Source: Desulfobacterales bacterium (GTDB lineage: Bacteria; Desulfobacterota; Desulfobacteria; Desulfobacterales; JAAELO01). From it: DNA of 64,000 nt. Positions 9,801-17,798 of the stretch are shown here, one piece after another. Numbering within the stretch: position 1 is the stretch's first letter; each line of letters starts with the position of its first letter. Below the pieces are notes generated by a model. It had not been told where the DNA came from. It made no database searches and worked only from the letters and a program-made list of their open reading frames with translations. The stretch is from NCBI GenBank assembly GCA_024226555.1, contig JAAELO010000631.1:1-64000 (forward strand). The letters are read 5' to 3'. Position numbers and translations under genes: made by a program.

Positions 9801-10321
9801 CTTGAATCATCAGATACACCAAACTCAAGAATCATTCCCTCTTTTGTCCATACTTTAAAATATGATGGACCTCCACCCTGATTTCCATAGGATATAATTT
9901 TGGAATATTGATTATTTTCAGTTCTATATTTTGTTTCTTTTGCACCATACTCACCATGAATAGCAATCAGGCGGCTTCCTCCTAACATGAATCTGTCTTT
10001 TGAGGTGTAATATACTCCTGTTTTATTTCCATCCTGTGCATAGGTTTGACCACACCTTGAGATTGCTGATAAACCAGAAAGATTAAATCCGGTTCCAAGT
10101 ATTCCGTTACCAGAATTACTATTATAATTTATTGAAAGTTTTGGTTGCATCTCAGCAATTCCAGGTGGAACAACAATTGGAATATTATAATTAGCTGAAC
10201 CATTAGTTACTTTGAATTCACCTTGCGTTTTACCAACTAAATCACTGGCATATGTGTTTCCATAAAATAAGGAAACAACAATAATTGCCATTAACTGAAC
10301 AATAAAGCTTTTGAATTTCAT
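3806..10321 (-). CDS. Giant secreted SpvB-VCBS-RHS polymorphic toxin with HNH-like nuclease tip
   Basis: A protein of 2171 residues. Residues 1-25 form a Sec signal peptide (hydrophobic, ending NTYAS). Residues ~28-300 resemble the SpvB/TcdB N-terminal region. Residues ~310-780 hold seven repeats of ~62-65 residues with the calcium-binding-like phrase MNGDGLPDR and a GFWVGLNNG strand, as in FG-GAP/VCBS propellers. Tens of YD/RHS repeats follow to ~1820, interrupted at ~1437-1545 by an alanine/glutamine-rich helical insert. The RHS core end is at ~1820-1917 (NNPLSYTDPSGY). Residues ~1918-2171 are the variable tip, containing NWTWEHA, MRLVPSHQHTSGS and a final GGYSEW, which resembles HNH/WHH-type treble-clef nucleases. 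The layout matches a TcB-TcC-like cocoon fused in one chain. The nuclease call is by motif only. AGGATAGGA lies upstream of the ATG. Confidence 0.88.
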   Translation of the reverse strand: MKFKSFIVQLMAIIVVSLFYGNTYASDLVGKTQGEFKVTNGSANYNIPIVVPPGIAEMQPKLSINYNSNSGNGILGTGFNLSGLSAISRCGQTYAQDGNKTGVYYTSKDRFMLGGSRLIAIHGEYGAKETKYRTENNQYSKIISYGNQGGGPSYFKVWTKEGMILEFGVSDDSRIEAAGIGANERSVVRTWKLNKISNKFGTLVNYKYFEDREYGENYLIKIEYSNNSVELIYEDRNDTKYFYQAGSKISVNKRLKSIQTKADGILIRDYRLKYSEQSITKTSLLDSLQEFDALDQSVPELKFEWNNNDSKYFDKYTFWNKQNAGLHQKAYVVHKNADGTKTDLIDMNGDGLPDRVDNYHNITGVYDFWVGLNNGTGFDPYVSWNKKNVGIVVKNNIIHYNASGTMSTVIDMNGDGLPDRVGHKDKNGAYGFWVAINNGTGFEPYVSWNKKDAGLENNANIICTNASGTYADLKDINGDGLPDRIDYFDHKKNRKHGFWVGINNGTDFEPYVNWDKKNAGIQSQGYITGSNGSGVHSDLKDMNGDGLPDRIDYKNYKTGEVGFWVGINNGTDFEPYVSWNLKNIGLQLNGYITCKNASGTYADLKDMNGDGLPDRVDYYDYNTNKYGFWVGLNNGKGFEKYTSWDLNKAGLKPNGYITCTNASGEYENLRDINGDGLPDRLAYIDYNRNLHGFWVALNNGSSFEPYISWKLNNSGPHPHAYILCSNASGEYSNLRDMNGDGFLDRADYYNHNTNEYGFGFYVGLNKQQKLLLKSISSSINSKTITKIDIDYKLLSDPTIYTRSANKSEHPIIDIQPKMHVVSSVKIDDSIGGQNTISYKYTGAKAHVKGRGFLGFESIEEKEDRADGTGKTKLTKYNQEFPKIGSVLSEEVRLTNNTLISKTENDYKYINTSGVYSVYKSKSTQTSYNLDGTFLKSVTTENSDFDVYGNIATSKETITGGGLTFIKQISKTFSNTDTDTKWIIGLETGETTTYTYPDLPVKTTVVERTFYPDGALESETKGPGQPLAITKTLLYDKYGNITKETLSDATGNDRSTTYVMDASGQFIEKEINALGHTNTMEYDPRFGEITKLTDANNLVTTFVYDTLGRKIKETRADNTITTWTYDWSDYSLWKVVEQPVGLPSVTKHYDNREREVRVENLGFNGRMIHIDKRYNSLGLHTHNSMPYYSNDPIYWTEFVYDTLDRKIQTKKATLAGDVTTLFEYDGFKETVTNPLGQKKVTIKNALDKIVRIEEEYGSYAEYKYDPLENLIETDVNTIITTISYDSFGNRTGINDPDMGSWQYKYNAFGEMIEQTDAKNQTVKITFDKLGRMVQREENEGISTWVYDTANKGIGQLAEIKRSLEYLKTFSYDSFGRPSETITSFDSQSFSVKTFYDNFSRISKITQPQNFDVEYLYNVNGFLAAIRSPKAQINDYDWKFLKFLLDTAKQSVAEAQASATAAQQKATYYNDKATYYEGLGAATPDMPQELKDELTASSEQLRKAAEVLKEEYNASTKLAEDLKTVSNQLTQQKDIIGQKLANADPYENLSELTEMVNNDDYSYFWIGKDRDSAGRLSEYVYGNGLYTQKIYDGSNGRVKTIKSDYGFNNGYTRSLEYEYDAENNVKARYDYTQDMKESFSFDRMNRLTESNTEGVINSTPYYKKSEYSYDVNGNMASNSNLGVYEYGSGAGPHALTKVGTTGYSYDPNGSLLSGAGKTVAWSSFNKPTKFTKGTHSVEFTYGPEYNRYKKKEVKDTGTTETFYIDKSYEKIVEGNKTTHKYFMYAEGHLATIHVKTEENSTELPDETRYLLYDPLGSVDTITDNRGNIVERMSYEAFGQRREGNWQSAGNVVPAFTNRGYTGHEHIEEMGFIHMNGRVYDPEIGRFLSADPVIQDPYNTQSYNRYSYCFNNPLSYTDPSGYTTLNEYIYQYTDDLSGYGDIQWESAKDNFESGYIIDSAVWTFCAAANKVASYIIPSNDAEMSLFFMGGTLVKGAGQALTGVGHIAKGIFSKCSSKMGGFGSKFSGSKFTDFFTNLIPRRGIRYPSNPRQYSTAFEMKLDTSLLGRSRSVHFNRANEALDNALSADLEFAKIMDNLIPDVRQSIMRKGGRKNPFNWTWEHASSSTAHGQIGIMRLVPSHQHTSGSRWWRILHRDSGASGGYSEWAIPNGAPKN

Positions 10322-10834
10322 TTTAATATTCCTATCCTGTAAATCTGATTTTAGTATTGGTGTATATAATGTTTAGAAAAATCATGAAGGTGAATTGATA
10401 AAACTTGTAAAAAATAGCTGATATCAATATTTCTTTTTTATAATTTTCGTTACCACAGTCAATTGATGGGGGCTATGACAAAGAAAAATGTAAAAAATAA
10501 ACCTTGAAACGATTAATTCTATATTTCATTAAATACTGTTAATTTTTATTGGTTGAATTGATAGTATAATTCAATGATTATATCAATGGTTAAAAATTGT
10601 TTATAAGGCCTATTTTAAGGTATCTATCTGATATTATGAAATATTATTTTTTAAATATTTTTGTAATAGGACATGTGAATTTTTAAATTTAGTTAAAGTG
10701 TTATTGATAATTTGTCTAAAATTAAAATTTAATTGAAAACTTATGGATTCCTGATACCTCCAAAAAAACAAGTTTCTCGTAGCGTTCTGGAATGATTACC
10801 AGTTGTTATATTGAAATTGATAACATATTCTGAG

Positions 10835-10888
10835 ATTCCCGACTCATATTTTTACAGGAAAAGCTTTTGTAAAAACATTCTCGGGAAT
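10835..10888. repeat. Hairpin repeat, copy A
   Basis: Nested inverted repeats: ATTCCCGA at 10835-10842 pairs with TCGGGAAT at 10881-10888, and TTTTTAC inside pairs with GTAAAAA. Flanking sequence (CCAGTTGTTATATTGAAATT) is also shared with copy C at 11436-11489. This is a REP-like noncoding element. Confidence 0.7.
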
Positions 10889-11001
10889 GACACGTTGTTT
10901 TCTCTCAAGTAGTGTTTTAATTAATGGTGGATTTAGAGGTTATCAGGAATGGATATTGGTAAACTCTTAAATATAATAGCATTAAATTTTTTCTTAACCT
11001 G

Positions 11002-11046
11002 TTTGTCAAACTTTTCAAAAGTTTGCCTGCCGGGAGGCGGTTTTGT
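11002..11046 (+). repeat. Third copy of the AAACTTTTCAAAAGTTT element with weak terminator
   Basis: The palindrome AAACTTTTCAAAAGTTT is followed by CTGCCGGGAGGCGG and a T-rich run, as at 2967-3010. A variant without the GC-rich hairpin is at 424-442. The short GC stem plus T run could act as a weak terminator on the plus strand. Confidence 0.5.
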
Positions 11047-11435
11047 TTTTAAAGGAATTAAATATTTATTAATTAAGAATCCCTTTATAGGTACGTTGGT
11101 ATAACGTTAACACACTATATCTTAACCAGAACCATAACATTTTATCTATTTTGGTGAATTATGAGATTCCTGACTCAAATTTTAACAGGAAAGGCTAATA
11201 TTATGTATGTATTATTTAGCTTTATGTTTTAATCCCATTTGTTCTCTGTTTAATGTTAACCTCTAACTATTATGGAATAGTTAAATCTTCGAAAACAATA
11301 CAAAAAACAAAATAAAACCATTTTTGTTTTGTTGTCTCATTTTCTCAAGCTGTATTAATCATAATTGCATTGTCTTAGAGGTTACCAGGAATGACGACCA
11401 GTTGTTGTATTGAAATTGACAATATATATTCTGAG

Positions 11436-11489
11436 ATTCCCGACTCATATTTTTACAGGAAAGGCGTCTGTAAAAACTTTCTCGGGAAT
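11436..11489. repeat. Hairpin repeat, copy C
   Basis: ATTCCCGA at 11436-11443 pairs with TCGGGAAT at 11482-11489, and TTTTTACAG inside pairs with CTGTAAAAA. It begins 11 bases beyond the stop of the RND pump gene and could fold in its transcript's 3' end. No T tract follows on the minus strand, so a terminator role is uncertain. Confidence 0.65.
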
Positions 11490-11499
11490 GACACGCTGT

Positions 11500-14400
11500 T
11501 TACATTCCCTCAAGAGCAAAGCGTACCCTGGTATATCCTGATTTCATCAAATTCAAAGTATCATCCCAGATATAATAGAAGCATGGAATCAGCACCAGAG
11601 TTATTATAGTCGCAAACAGAACTCCAAAACCAAGACTAATTGCCATTGGGATCAGGAACTGCGCCTGAAGGCTTTTTTCCAGTAGAATTGGAGAAAGACC
11701 GGCAAAAGTAGTGATTGATGTTAAAAGGATAGCTCTGAATCTTAAGAAGCATCCTGCAATTATAGAATCTTTTAGGGGTTTTCCATTGAGTCTCATTTTA
11801 TTTATAGCATCGATCAAAACAAGAGAATCATTAACAACGACTCCGGTTAATCCTACCATTCCGAACATGCTCAGAAAGCTTAGATCAAACCCTGTTATAA
11901 TGTGACCCCAAACGGCTCCGGCAAATCCAAATGGAATTACAGATATTATAATGATTGGTTGTGTGAAAGATTTGAATGGTATTGCCAGGAGGGCGTATAT
12001 ACAAAATAGAGCAATTATAAATCCATCGAAAACATCTTTCATGGATTCAGCCTTGTTTCTACCTTCACCCTGGATAGTATATTTAAGCTCCGGGTATTTC
12101 TCTTTGAGTTTTGGAAGTAGTTTTGTATTAATATCCTCTCTGATCTCTTCAGAGTTTGCAACTTTTGAATCAACATCTGCTGAGACCTGAATTATACGCA
12201 TTTTTTGAGATCTTTTTATTTTTGAATATCCACGTCTTACTTTCATCTCTGCAGCATAAGAAAGGGGTATTTCATAGCCTTTTGATGTTAAAATATTTGT
12301 ATTTCTTATATTATCGTAAGAGTTTCTTTCATTTTCAGGATATCTGACTATTACTTTAACCTCATTATTACCCCTCTGGAATCGTATTGCTTCAGAACCG
12401 TAGAACCTGTCTCTTATTTGCTGGGCAATTTCCTGCAGATTAAGTCCAAGTGATTCTGAATTTTCCTTTAAGCTGAACTGAAGCTCTTTTTTCCCAATTA
12501 GAAAATTATCCTCAATATCGAAAACACCATTATATTCGGCTATGGATTTTTTTAACTCATTCTTAACTTCCAATAACGTATTATTATCAGGCATGGAGAG
12601 ATTTATAGCAATGGGAACACCACCACTATGAAGCTCACTGCTGAATGTTATTGATTCAGCCTCAAGAATTGTTGCTGCGTCCTTTCTCCATTCTTTTATT
12701 ATTTGCGCGGTACTTATATCTCTGTTGTCTCCCGGAAGGAGTTCAATCCACAATTGACCAAGGTAGCTGCCTGTTTCTCCAACTCTACCCCTTCCTCCGA
12801 TATGAAAACCTATAAAAGACATGTTATATTTAAGAAGTTTCTCTTCAGTTTTTCTGTTTTGAAATTCGTCACGTTCTAAAATTTTGAATATTGAGTTTTC
12901 AAGCTTTTTTACAACATTTTGAGTTTGATTGAGATCTGTTCCCATGGGCATGGTTATATAACATTTGATGCTGTCACTTTCGACTTTCGGGAAGAATTTA
13001 AATTTAAGAAGACCAGCTTTATAAATTGATAGTGTAACGATCAAAATAACAAATCCTGATGCTACAAAAGCATATCTCCATTTTAAGGCTATATTTATAA
13101 ATCTGTTGTATGGGCCTTTTATAAACTCATTAAGTTTTTTTGAGAAATATTTCTCTTTATTTTCTCCATTATGTTTTGCTTTTTTTGCTGAACTTAAATG
13201 GGACGGAAGAATTAAAAGGGATTCAACAAGTGAGCCTACTATTACAAGCATTATAACTATGGGAATGTTTCTCATCATTTTTCCCATACGTCCACTTGCA
13301 AGGAGTAGTGGCCAGAATGCGGCAATTGTTGTTAATATTGAAAAAATCACAGGAAGTCCAACTTCTATACACCCATCTATTGCGCCTCTTAGTTGCGTAT
13401 CTGATGTTGCCTGCCTTCTGAAAATGTTTTCACCAATTATGATAGCATCATCAACAACGATTCCAAGAACCATAATAAAGGCAAATAGGGAAATCATGTT
13501 AATAGAAACATCACATTGTGGAAGAAGAGCCATTCCAAAAAGGAATGATATTGGAATTCCGATAGTAACCCACAGCGCGAGATGAAAACTTAAAAATATG
13601 CCAAGAAAGAAACAGACAAGAATTAGTCCCATCATCATATTTTTTAGTAAAAGATCAATACGACTTTCCAGGAATATTGATCTGTCACCAAAAACCTTGG
13701 CATCAATACCTTCCGGAAGAGAATCTCTTAATTTTTCGACATAGCTTTTTGTTGAATCTGCAACAGTTAATGCACTTTGATCTGCAATTCTGTAAACATT
13801 GATCATTGCAGCAGGTTTTCCCTCAAACCTTGTAAGATAGTCAATCTCTTCAAAACCATTGGTGATTTCGGCAATATCGCCTAAACGAACACGACTTCCA
13901 TCATTTTTAGAGAGAATTATAATATTCTCAAAATCCCGGGCAAAATATTTTTTACCCTTGGTTCTGATTAAAATCTCTCCGTGGGTTGTTTTAAGACTTC
14001 CTGAAGGTAGATCAAAGCTGTTGTTCTTTATAATGTTGGAAACATAGGCGTGTGTAATTCCGAATTTTCTAAGCGTGGCTTCAGTTATATCCACATGGAT
14101 TTCGAAGGGTCTAACAGATGAAACACTAGCGTAAGTAACATCTTCAAGGCTTGTTACTTCATCTCTAACTCTTTCGGCAAGATACTTCAGAACATCTTCT
14201 TTTGCATCTCCAAAAACAGCGATATTTAAAACCTGTGTTTTTCTAACCCTCTCTTTTATGACAGGTTTTTCAATATTATCTGGAAATGTTGTTATTCTGT
14301 CGACCTCGCCTTTAACATCATCCATGATCTGATCGAGATCAAATCCATCTACTATATCTATTGTTACTGATCCAGATCCCTCTTTTGCAACAGAATCTAT

Positions 14401-14640
14401 ATCTTTTATGCCGGTAAGACCGGAAACTTTCTCTTCAATTTTTCTAATAATTGATTCTTCAATTTCAGATGGGGTTGCACCTTTATAGACGACAGATACA
14501 GAAATGGAATCAAGAGATGACTCGGGAAAAATCTCAAGTTTTATAGATAACCCGGTAATAATGCCGGAAATAACAATAAACATCATCAATAAATTTGCAG
14601 CAACATGATTTTCAGCAAACCATGCTATCATACTCTTCAT
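11500..14640 (-). CDS. RND efflux transporter, inner-membrane permease (AcrB/HAE1-like)
   Basis: A 1046-residue inner-membrane pump of the resistance-nodulation-division superfamily, the normal length for this class. It has a first membrane helix at ~10-30 followed by a large periplasmic loop, a central block of helices (~335-480) and the repeat of this layout in the second half (~870-1030). The motif VLGIVVDDAIIIGENIFRR carries the paired aspartates of the proton relay in helix 4. SVVYKGATPSEIEESI is typical of the porter domain. It is the last gene of a three-gene operon and overlaps the adaptor gene by four bases. Substrate cannot be read from sequence. The HAE1 (drug/hydrophobe) type fits better than the metal type because I see no methionine-rich metal motif. 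Confidence 0.93.
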   Translation of the reverse strand: MKSMIAWFAENHVAANLLMMFIVISGIITGLSIKLEIFPESSLDSISVSVVYKGATPSEIEESIIRKIEEKVSGLTGIKDIDSVAKEGSGSVTIDIVDGFDLDQIMDDVKGEVDRITTFPDNIEKPVIKERVRKTQVLNIAVFGDAKEDVLKYLAERVRDEVTSLEDVTYASVSSVRPFEIHVDITEATLRKFGITHAYVSNIIKNNSFDLPSGSLKTTHGEILIRTKGKKYFARDFENIIILSKNDGSRVRLGDIAEITNGFEEIDYLTRFEGKPAAMINVYRIADQSALTVADSTKSYVEKLRDSLPEGIDAKVFGDRSIFLESRIDLLLKNMMMGLILVCFFLGIFLSFHLALWVTIGIPISFLFGMALLPQCDVSINMISLFAFIMVLGIVVDDAIIIGENIFRRQATSDTQLRGAIDGCIEVGLPVIFSILTTIAAFWPLLLASGRMGKMMRNIPIVIMLVIVGSLVESLLILPSHLSSAKKAKHNGENKEKYFSKKLNEFIKGPYNRFINIALKWRYAFVASGFVILIVTLSIYKAGLLKFKFFPKVESDSIKCYITMPMGTDLNQTQNVVKKLENSIFKILERDEFQNRKTEEKLLKYNMSFIGFHIGGRGRVGETGSYLGQLWIELLPGDNRDISTAQIIKEWRKDAATILEAESITFSSELHSGGVPIAINLSMPDNNTLLEVKNELKKSIAEYNGVFDIEDNFLIGKKELQFSLKENSESLGLNLQEIAQQIRDRFYGSEAIRFQRGNNEVKVIVRYPENERNSYDNIRNTNILTSKGYEIPLSYAAEMKVRRGYSKIKRSQKMRIIQVSADVDSKVANSEEIREDINTKLLPKLKEKYPELKYTIQGEGRNKAESMKDVFDGFIIALFCIYALLAIPFKSFTQPIIIISVIPFGFAGAVWGHIITGFDLSFLSMFGMVGLTGVVVNDSLVLIDAINKMRLNGKPLKDSIIAGCFLRFRAILLTSITTFAGLSPILLEKSLQAQFLIPMAISLGFGVLFATIITLVLIPCFYYIWDDTLNLMKSGYTRVRFALEGM

Positions 14641-15818
14641 TTTATTAATTCCCTGAGGATTTTTTTAACTTTCATACCATTTGCAACAAGTTTTAGATTG
14701 GATGTGACTATAAGTTCACCTTTTTTAATTCCCTGATTAACTATGACGCTATTGTCTATCTTCTTAATGATGTTAATTTTTCGAAAACTTAAGGTGTTAT
14801 CCTTTTTAACAATCCAGATCATATCATTATCACGTATGGACTCTGTTGGTAGAATGTAAACATTTTTAAGAGTTTTTCCCTCAATATTGACCATTGCAAA
14901 AAGGCCGGCAGCAAGAGGAGGATAGTTTTCATAGGGCTTATCAACAGATATTACAACATTAACAAGCCTTGTATTTGTATCAATTTTACCATGTGCTCTT
15001 GAAACAGCGCCGCCCCATGTTTTTTTATAACCAGCTATATCTACGAAGACTTTAGCTCTTGAGCCAAGGCTTTCATTTGTAAAGCCCGGGACATCGATCC
15101 AGTAGAGTTCATCATCTTTAAGCGAAATTGATATTTGGGAGGATTCTGTGGAAAAAATGGTTCCCAGGGTTTGACCTTTTGCAATATACTGGCCTGTATC
15201 AAAATTCTTCACTGAGACAATTCCGTTGAATGGTGCTTTAATTGCACAGCGATCCAGTTGGAGTTTTATCTTTTTATATTCTGCCTCATTTGCCTGTAAA
15301 TTTGCATAAGCTGCTGCAAGTTGAGGTTCTTTGGCAACAAGTGGGGTTATTTTTTTACCATTTTTCTTGCCATGAACCTGATACCACTCCTCTTTTGCGA
15401 TGTAAGATTCTTCTTTGGCAAGTGCATATTTTGATTCTGAATCTTTAACTTTAGCTTGTGCTGATGAAAGTGACAGTTCGTAGTCTTCAGTATTTATATT
15501 TATTAAAGTATCTCCACCCTTAAAAGAACCGCCATCAATAAAGTTTTTAGAAACTTTTATAATTTTACCACTAACTTCAGATACAAGATTAATTTCATGG
15601 ATAGGTTTAACAGTCCCATATCCTTTTATTGTTATTTTGTGGTCAACGGGAGTTGCTTTTATTACAAAAACTTTTGATAGGGTTGGCTTTTTTATACGTT
15701 TTTTAACACTATCTTTACTGCCAAGAATTACAACTGAGACCAAAACTCCAATAAAAACTATTAAAAACGTTATTAATAACTGTTTATTTATTTTTTTTAC
15801 AAAATCAAATTTACCCAT
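14637..15818 (-). CDS. RND efflux periplasmic adaptor (membrane fusion protein)
   Basis: A 393-residue adaptor with an N-terminal membrane anchor (~13-32). The barrel-sandwich half (GYGTVKPIHEINLVSEVSGK) is followed by an alpha-helical hairpin (~100-190) and the returning half (LDRCAIKAPFNGIVSVKNFD). Beta-barrel and membrane-proximal domains make up the C-terminus. This order is diagnostic of the HlyD/AcrA adaptor family. It joins the pump encoded downstream to the outer-membrane channel encoded upstream. It overlaps the pump gene by four bases, and its start abuts the stop of the channel gene, so the three are translationally coupled. Confidence 0.92.
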   Translation of the reverse strand: MGKFDFVKKINKQLLITFLIVFIGVLVSVVILGSKDSVKKRIKKPTLSKVFVIKATPVDHKITIKGYGTVKPIHEINLVSEVSGKIIKVSKNFIDGGSFKGGDTLININTEDYELSLSSAQAKVKDSESKYALAKEESYIAKEEWYQVHGKKNGKKITPLVAKEPQLAAAYANLQANEAEYKKIKLQLDRCAIKAPFNGIVSVKNFDTGQYIAKGQTLGTIFSTESSQISISLKDDELYWIDVPGFTNESLGSRAKVFVDIAGYKKTWGGAVSRAHGKIDTNTRLVNVVISVDKPYENYPPLAAGLFAMVNIEGKTLKNVYILPTESIRDNDMIWIVKKDNTLSFRKINIIKKIDNSVIVNQGIKKGELIVTSNLKLVANGMKVKKILRELIK

Positions 15819-17218
15819 TATTCACCTGACTTTTGTTTATTAACAATCCACCCGCCACCGATACTTTTATGAAGTGTAACTCTGTTTGTATAAATTGCAT
15901 AATCAACTGCTATAAGCGTTTCTTCTGCAATGAAAGTGTTCTGCATTGTATCAAGAACTGTTTGATAATCAACGAGTCCTTTTTCATATCTTTTTTCTGC
16001 TATCTTCTGTGTAAGCTCGGAATCCTGCAGATATTTTAAAACAAGTTTTCGTTTTAGTAACTGATTTTCTCTTGTAACAAGGGAATCCTCAACTTCCTTA
16101 AATGCAGTTAATATAGTTTTATAGTAAGCATATAAACCTTTTTTGTATTGCTCTTCAGCAATTTTCTGCAACGATTTCAGTTTTCCACCATTAAATATTG
16201 GAGTTGTTATTCCGGATACAAAACTGCTTATTGAGCTTACTGAATCAAATAAGGTGCTCATGGAATCACTTGAATATCCATATGTTGCAGTTAGTGTAAG
16301 TGATGGAAATCTGTTTGCTTTAGCTATTCCAATTTTAGCATTGAGTGATTTAAGGTTTTCCTCGGCAGATAAAATATCCGGCCTTCTTTTTAAAAGATCT
16401 GATGGAAGTCCAACTGGTACTGGTTCAAGTAGTTTAAAATAATCTTCAGGTTGCAACCTGTGAGTCGATCTTTCAGGAAGTTTTCCGGAAATCATGCTTA
16501 TTTTATGTTGAGTCAGTTCAAGATCCTGAATTAACGGAGGCAGTTCTGATTTTGTTTTACTTAACAGTCTTTTGGTTTGATTCAGGTCAAGGATGGTGCT
16601 TAAACCTTTTTCAAACTTTCTTTCAATAATTAGAAGGCTGTTTTCATATGCTTCTATATTTCTTTTCTTAATTCCAATCTTTCTTTCGATATATTCAAGA
16701 GATAGATACAGATTTACAGTTTCTGCAATCGTTGAGTGTATTACAGCTTTTCTATTATATTTAACCTGCATAAGGTCAGCAAAAGCAGATTCTTTGGTTC
16801 TTCTTAATTTTCCCCAAATGTCTAACTCATAAGAGATTGGTAAAGTAAGTTTAAAGGAATCTGAAGTGGTTTTATAGGCAGTTGATTTATCGAATTCAAA
16901 ATAGTTGTAAGCTGTGGGATAAAAGTCAGATTTCGATTTCTTAAAGTAAGCTAAGAGTTCATTAATTGAACTATTTTGTGTTTTAATATCAAGATTATTA
17001 ATGAGTACAGTTTCAATCAGACTGTTAAGTTTCTTATCATTAAAGACTCTCCACCATCTGTCATAGGAGATATTTTTTATATCTTTATTGAATGATTCTT
17101 TAAATTTAAAATTCTTAAGATCTAATTCAGGTTTCTTATAATCCGGGCCAACAGAATAACAACTTGTTAGAAATGAAAGCAAGATTGATAATACTATTTT
17201 TCTATAGAATATAAGCAC
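15818..17218 (-). CDS. Outer-membrane efflux channel (TolC/NodT-like lipoprotein)
   Basis: A 466-residue outer-membrane factor. The N-terminus is a lipoprotein signal with lipobox LTSC followed by YSVGPDYKKPELD, a hallmark of NodT/OprM-type channels. Two repeated halves carry the helical-hairpin segments, including LPSDLLKRRPDILSAEENLK and LTATYGYSSD, both family signatures. It is the first gene of the efflux operon (channel, adaptor, pump). The spacing to the adaptor gene is a one-base overlap. The promoter should lie in the 150 bases above 17218, but I see no clear boxes. Confidence 0.92.
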   Translation of the reverse strand: MLIFYRKIVLSILLSFLTSCYSVGPDYKKPELDLKNFKFKESFNKDIKNISYDRWWRVFNDKKLNSLIETVLINNLDIKTQNSSINELLAYFKKSKSDFYPTAYNYFEFDKSTAYKTTSDSFKLTLPISYELDIWGKLRRTKESAFADLMQVKYNRKAVIHSTIAETVNLYLSLEYIERKIGIKKRNIEAYENSLLIIERKFEKGLSTILDLNQTKRLLSKTKSELPPLIQDLELTQHKISMISGKLPERSTHRLQPEDYFKLLEPVPVGLPSDLLKRRPDILSAEENLKSLNAKIGIAKANRFPSLTLTATYGYSSDSMSTLFDSVSSISSFVSGITTPIFNGGKLKSLQKIAEEQYKKGLYAYYKTILTAFKEVEDSLVTRENQLLKRKLVLKYLQDSELTQKIAEKRYEKGLVDYQTVLDTMQNTFIAEETLIAVDYAIYTNRVTLHKSIGGGWIVNKQKSGE

Positions 17219-17369
17219 TTACTAATTCCCTCATTTAGACAAGATCACACTCTCTGGATAAAAGATTACTCAGTGTTTATTACAATCTTTTTTCCAGAAA
17301 GTGAAGAAATGTTAAGTTATATTTTTATAAAAAATATATGTTAAATTATAGGAAATGAGTTTTGAACTC

Positions 17370-17636
17370 TTAATGAAGTGTCTTATTGGTACTTTCATCA
17401 TTTTCTATGTAATCTTCAAGATAAGATAGAAAATGACGTATAGATTCTTCAGGGGAATGAAATTTAGATAAAATCTCTTTGGGTTCGTAGCTTTCTACAA
17501 TATTCTTGATGAAGCTTTTTATGTTATTTTTCATAATAACCTCATCATCTCCCTCAAGATTTTCACAAAGAACCTGAACGAGTGCAAATTCGAGACTATC
17601 AACAATTTCGCTTTTTTCCATCTCTTTAATTTTCAT
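17370..17636 (-). CDS. Small hypothetical protein in the hemerythrin operon
   Basis: An 88-residue acidic, all-helical-looking protein ending in TLH. I do not recognise a family. It resembles the 80-residue product of 57888-58130. Both have a run of the type (D/N)N(V/I)(V/I)K.F followed by SY..(K/E)E, a length of 80-90 residues and the same TLH terminus. They are probably distant paralogues. Its start overlaps the end of the 56-codon gene at 17626-17796 by 11 bases, so it is the third cistron after the bacteriohemerythrin gene. Role unknown. Confidence 0.6.
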   Translation of the reverse strand: MKIKEMEKSEIVDSLEFALVQVLCENLEGDDEVIMKNNIKSFIKNIVESYEPKEILSKFHSPEESIRHFLSYLEDYIENDESTNKTLH

Positions 17637-17796
17637 CCCGTTCCATCCTAATGTGAGAAGCTATTTCCCTAAGTGTAAAATATTTTGTTAGAGATCTGGC
17701 AATCTCACTATCACTGGCTTCTATACCAGTTGTTTTTGATACATATGTCTTTATCTTTAAAACTGCTTCTTCAATTGTATCAACACTGTCAGACAT
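17626..17796 (-). CDS. Small 56-residue protein between hemerythrin and the 88-residue gene
   Basis: An open frame of 56 codons starting two bases after the hemerythrin stop codon (17799-17801) and overlapping the next gene by 11 bases. The translation begins MSDSVDTIEEAVLKIKTYVS and ends REIASHIRMERDEN. It is charged and probably helical, with no membrane segment. Tight packing on both sides is the main argument that it is a real gene. I recognise no family. Confidence 0.6.
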   Translation of the reverse strand: MSDSVDTIEEAVLKIKTYVSKTTGIEASDSEIARSLTKYFTLREIASHIRMERDEN

Positions 17797-17798
17797 AT

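Larger units (their letters stand above)
10322..11499. other. 1.2-kb intergenic region with repeats
   Basis: No gene was seen between the RHS start and the end of the RND pump gene. The region holds two copies of a ~110-bp repeat with a long hairpin (10788-10900 and 11388-11503), a shorter relative near 11160-11210, and a third copy of the AAACTTTTCAAAAGTTT/CTGCCGGGAGGCGG element at about 11002-11046. The RHS promoter must lie just above 10321, but I could not pick it with confidence. Confidence 0.6.
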
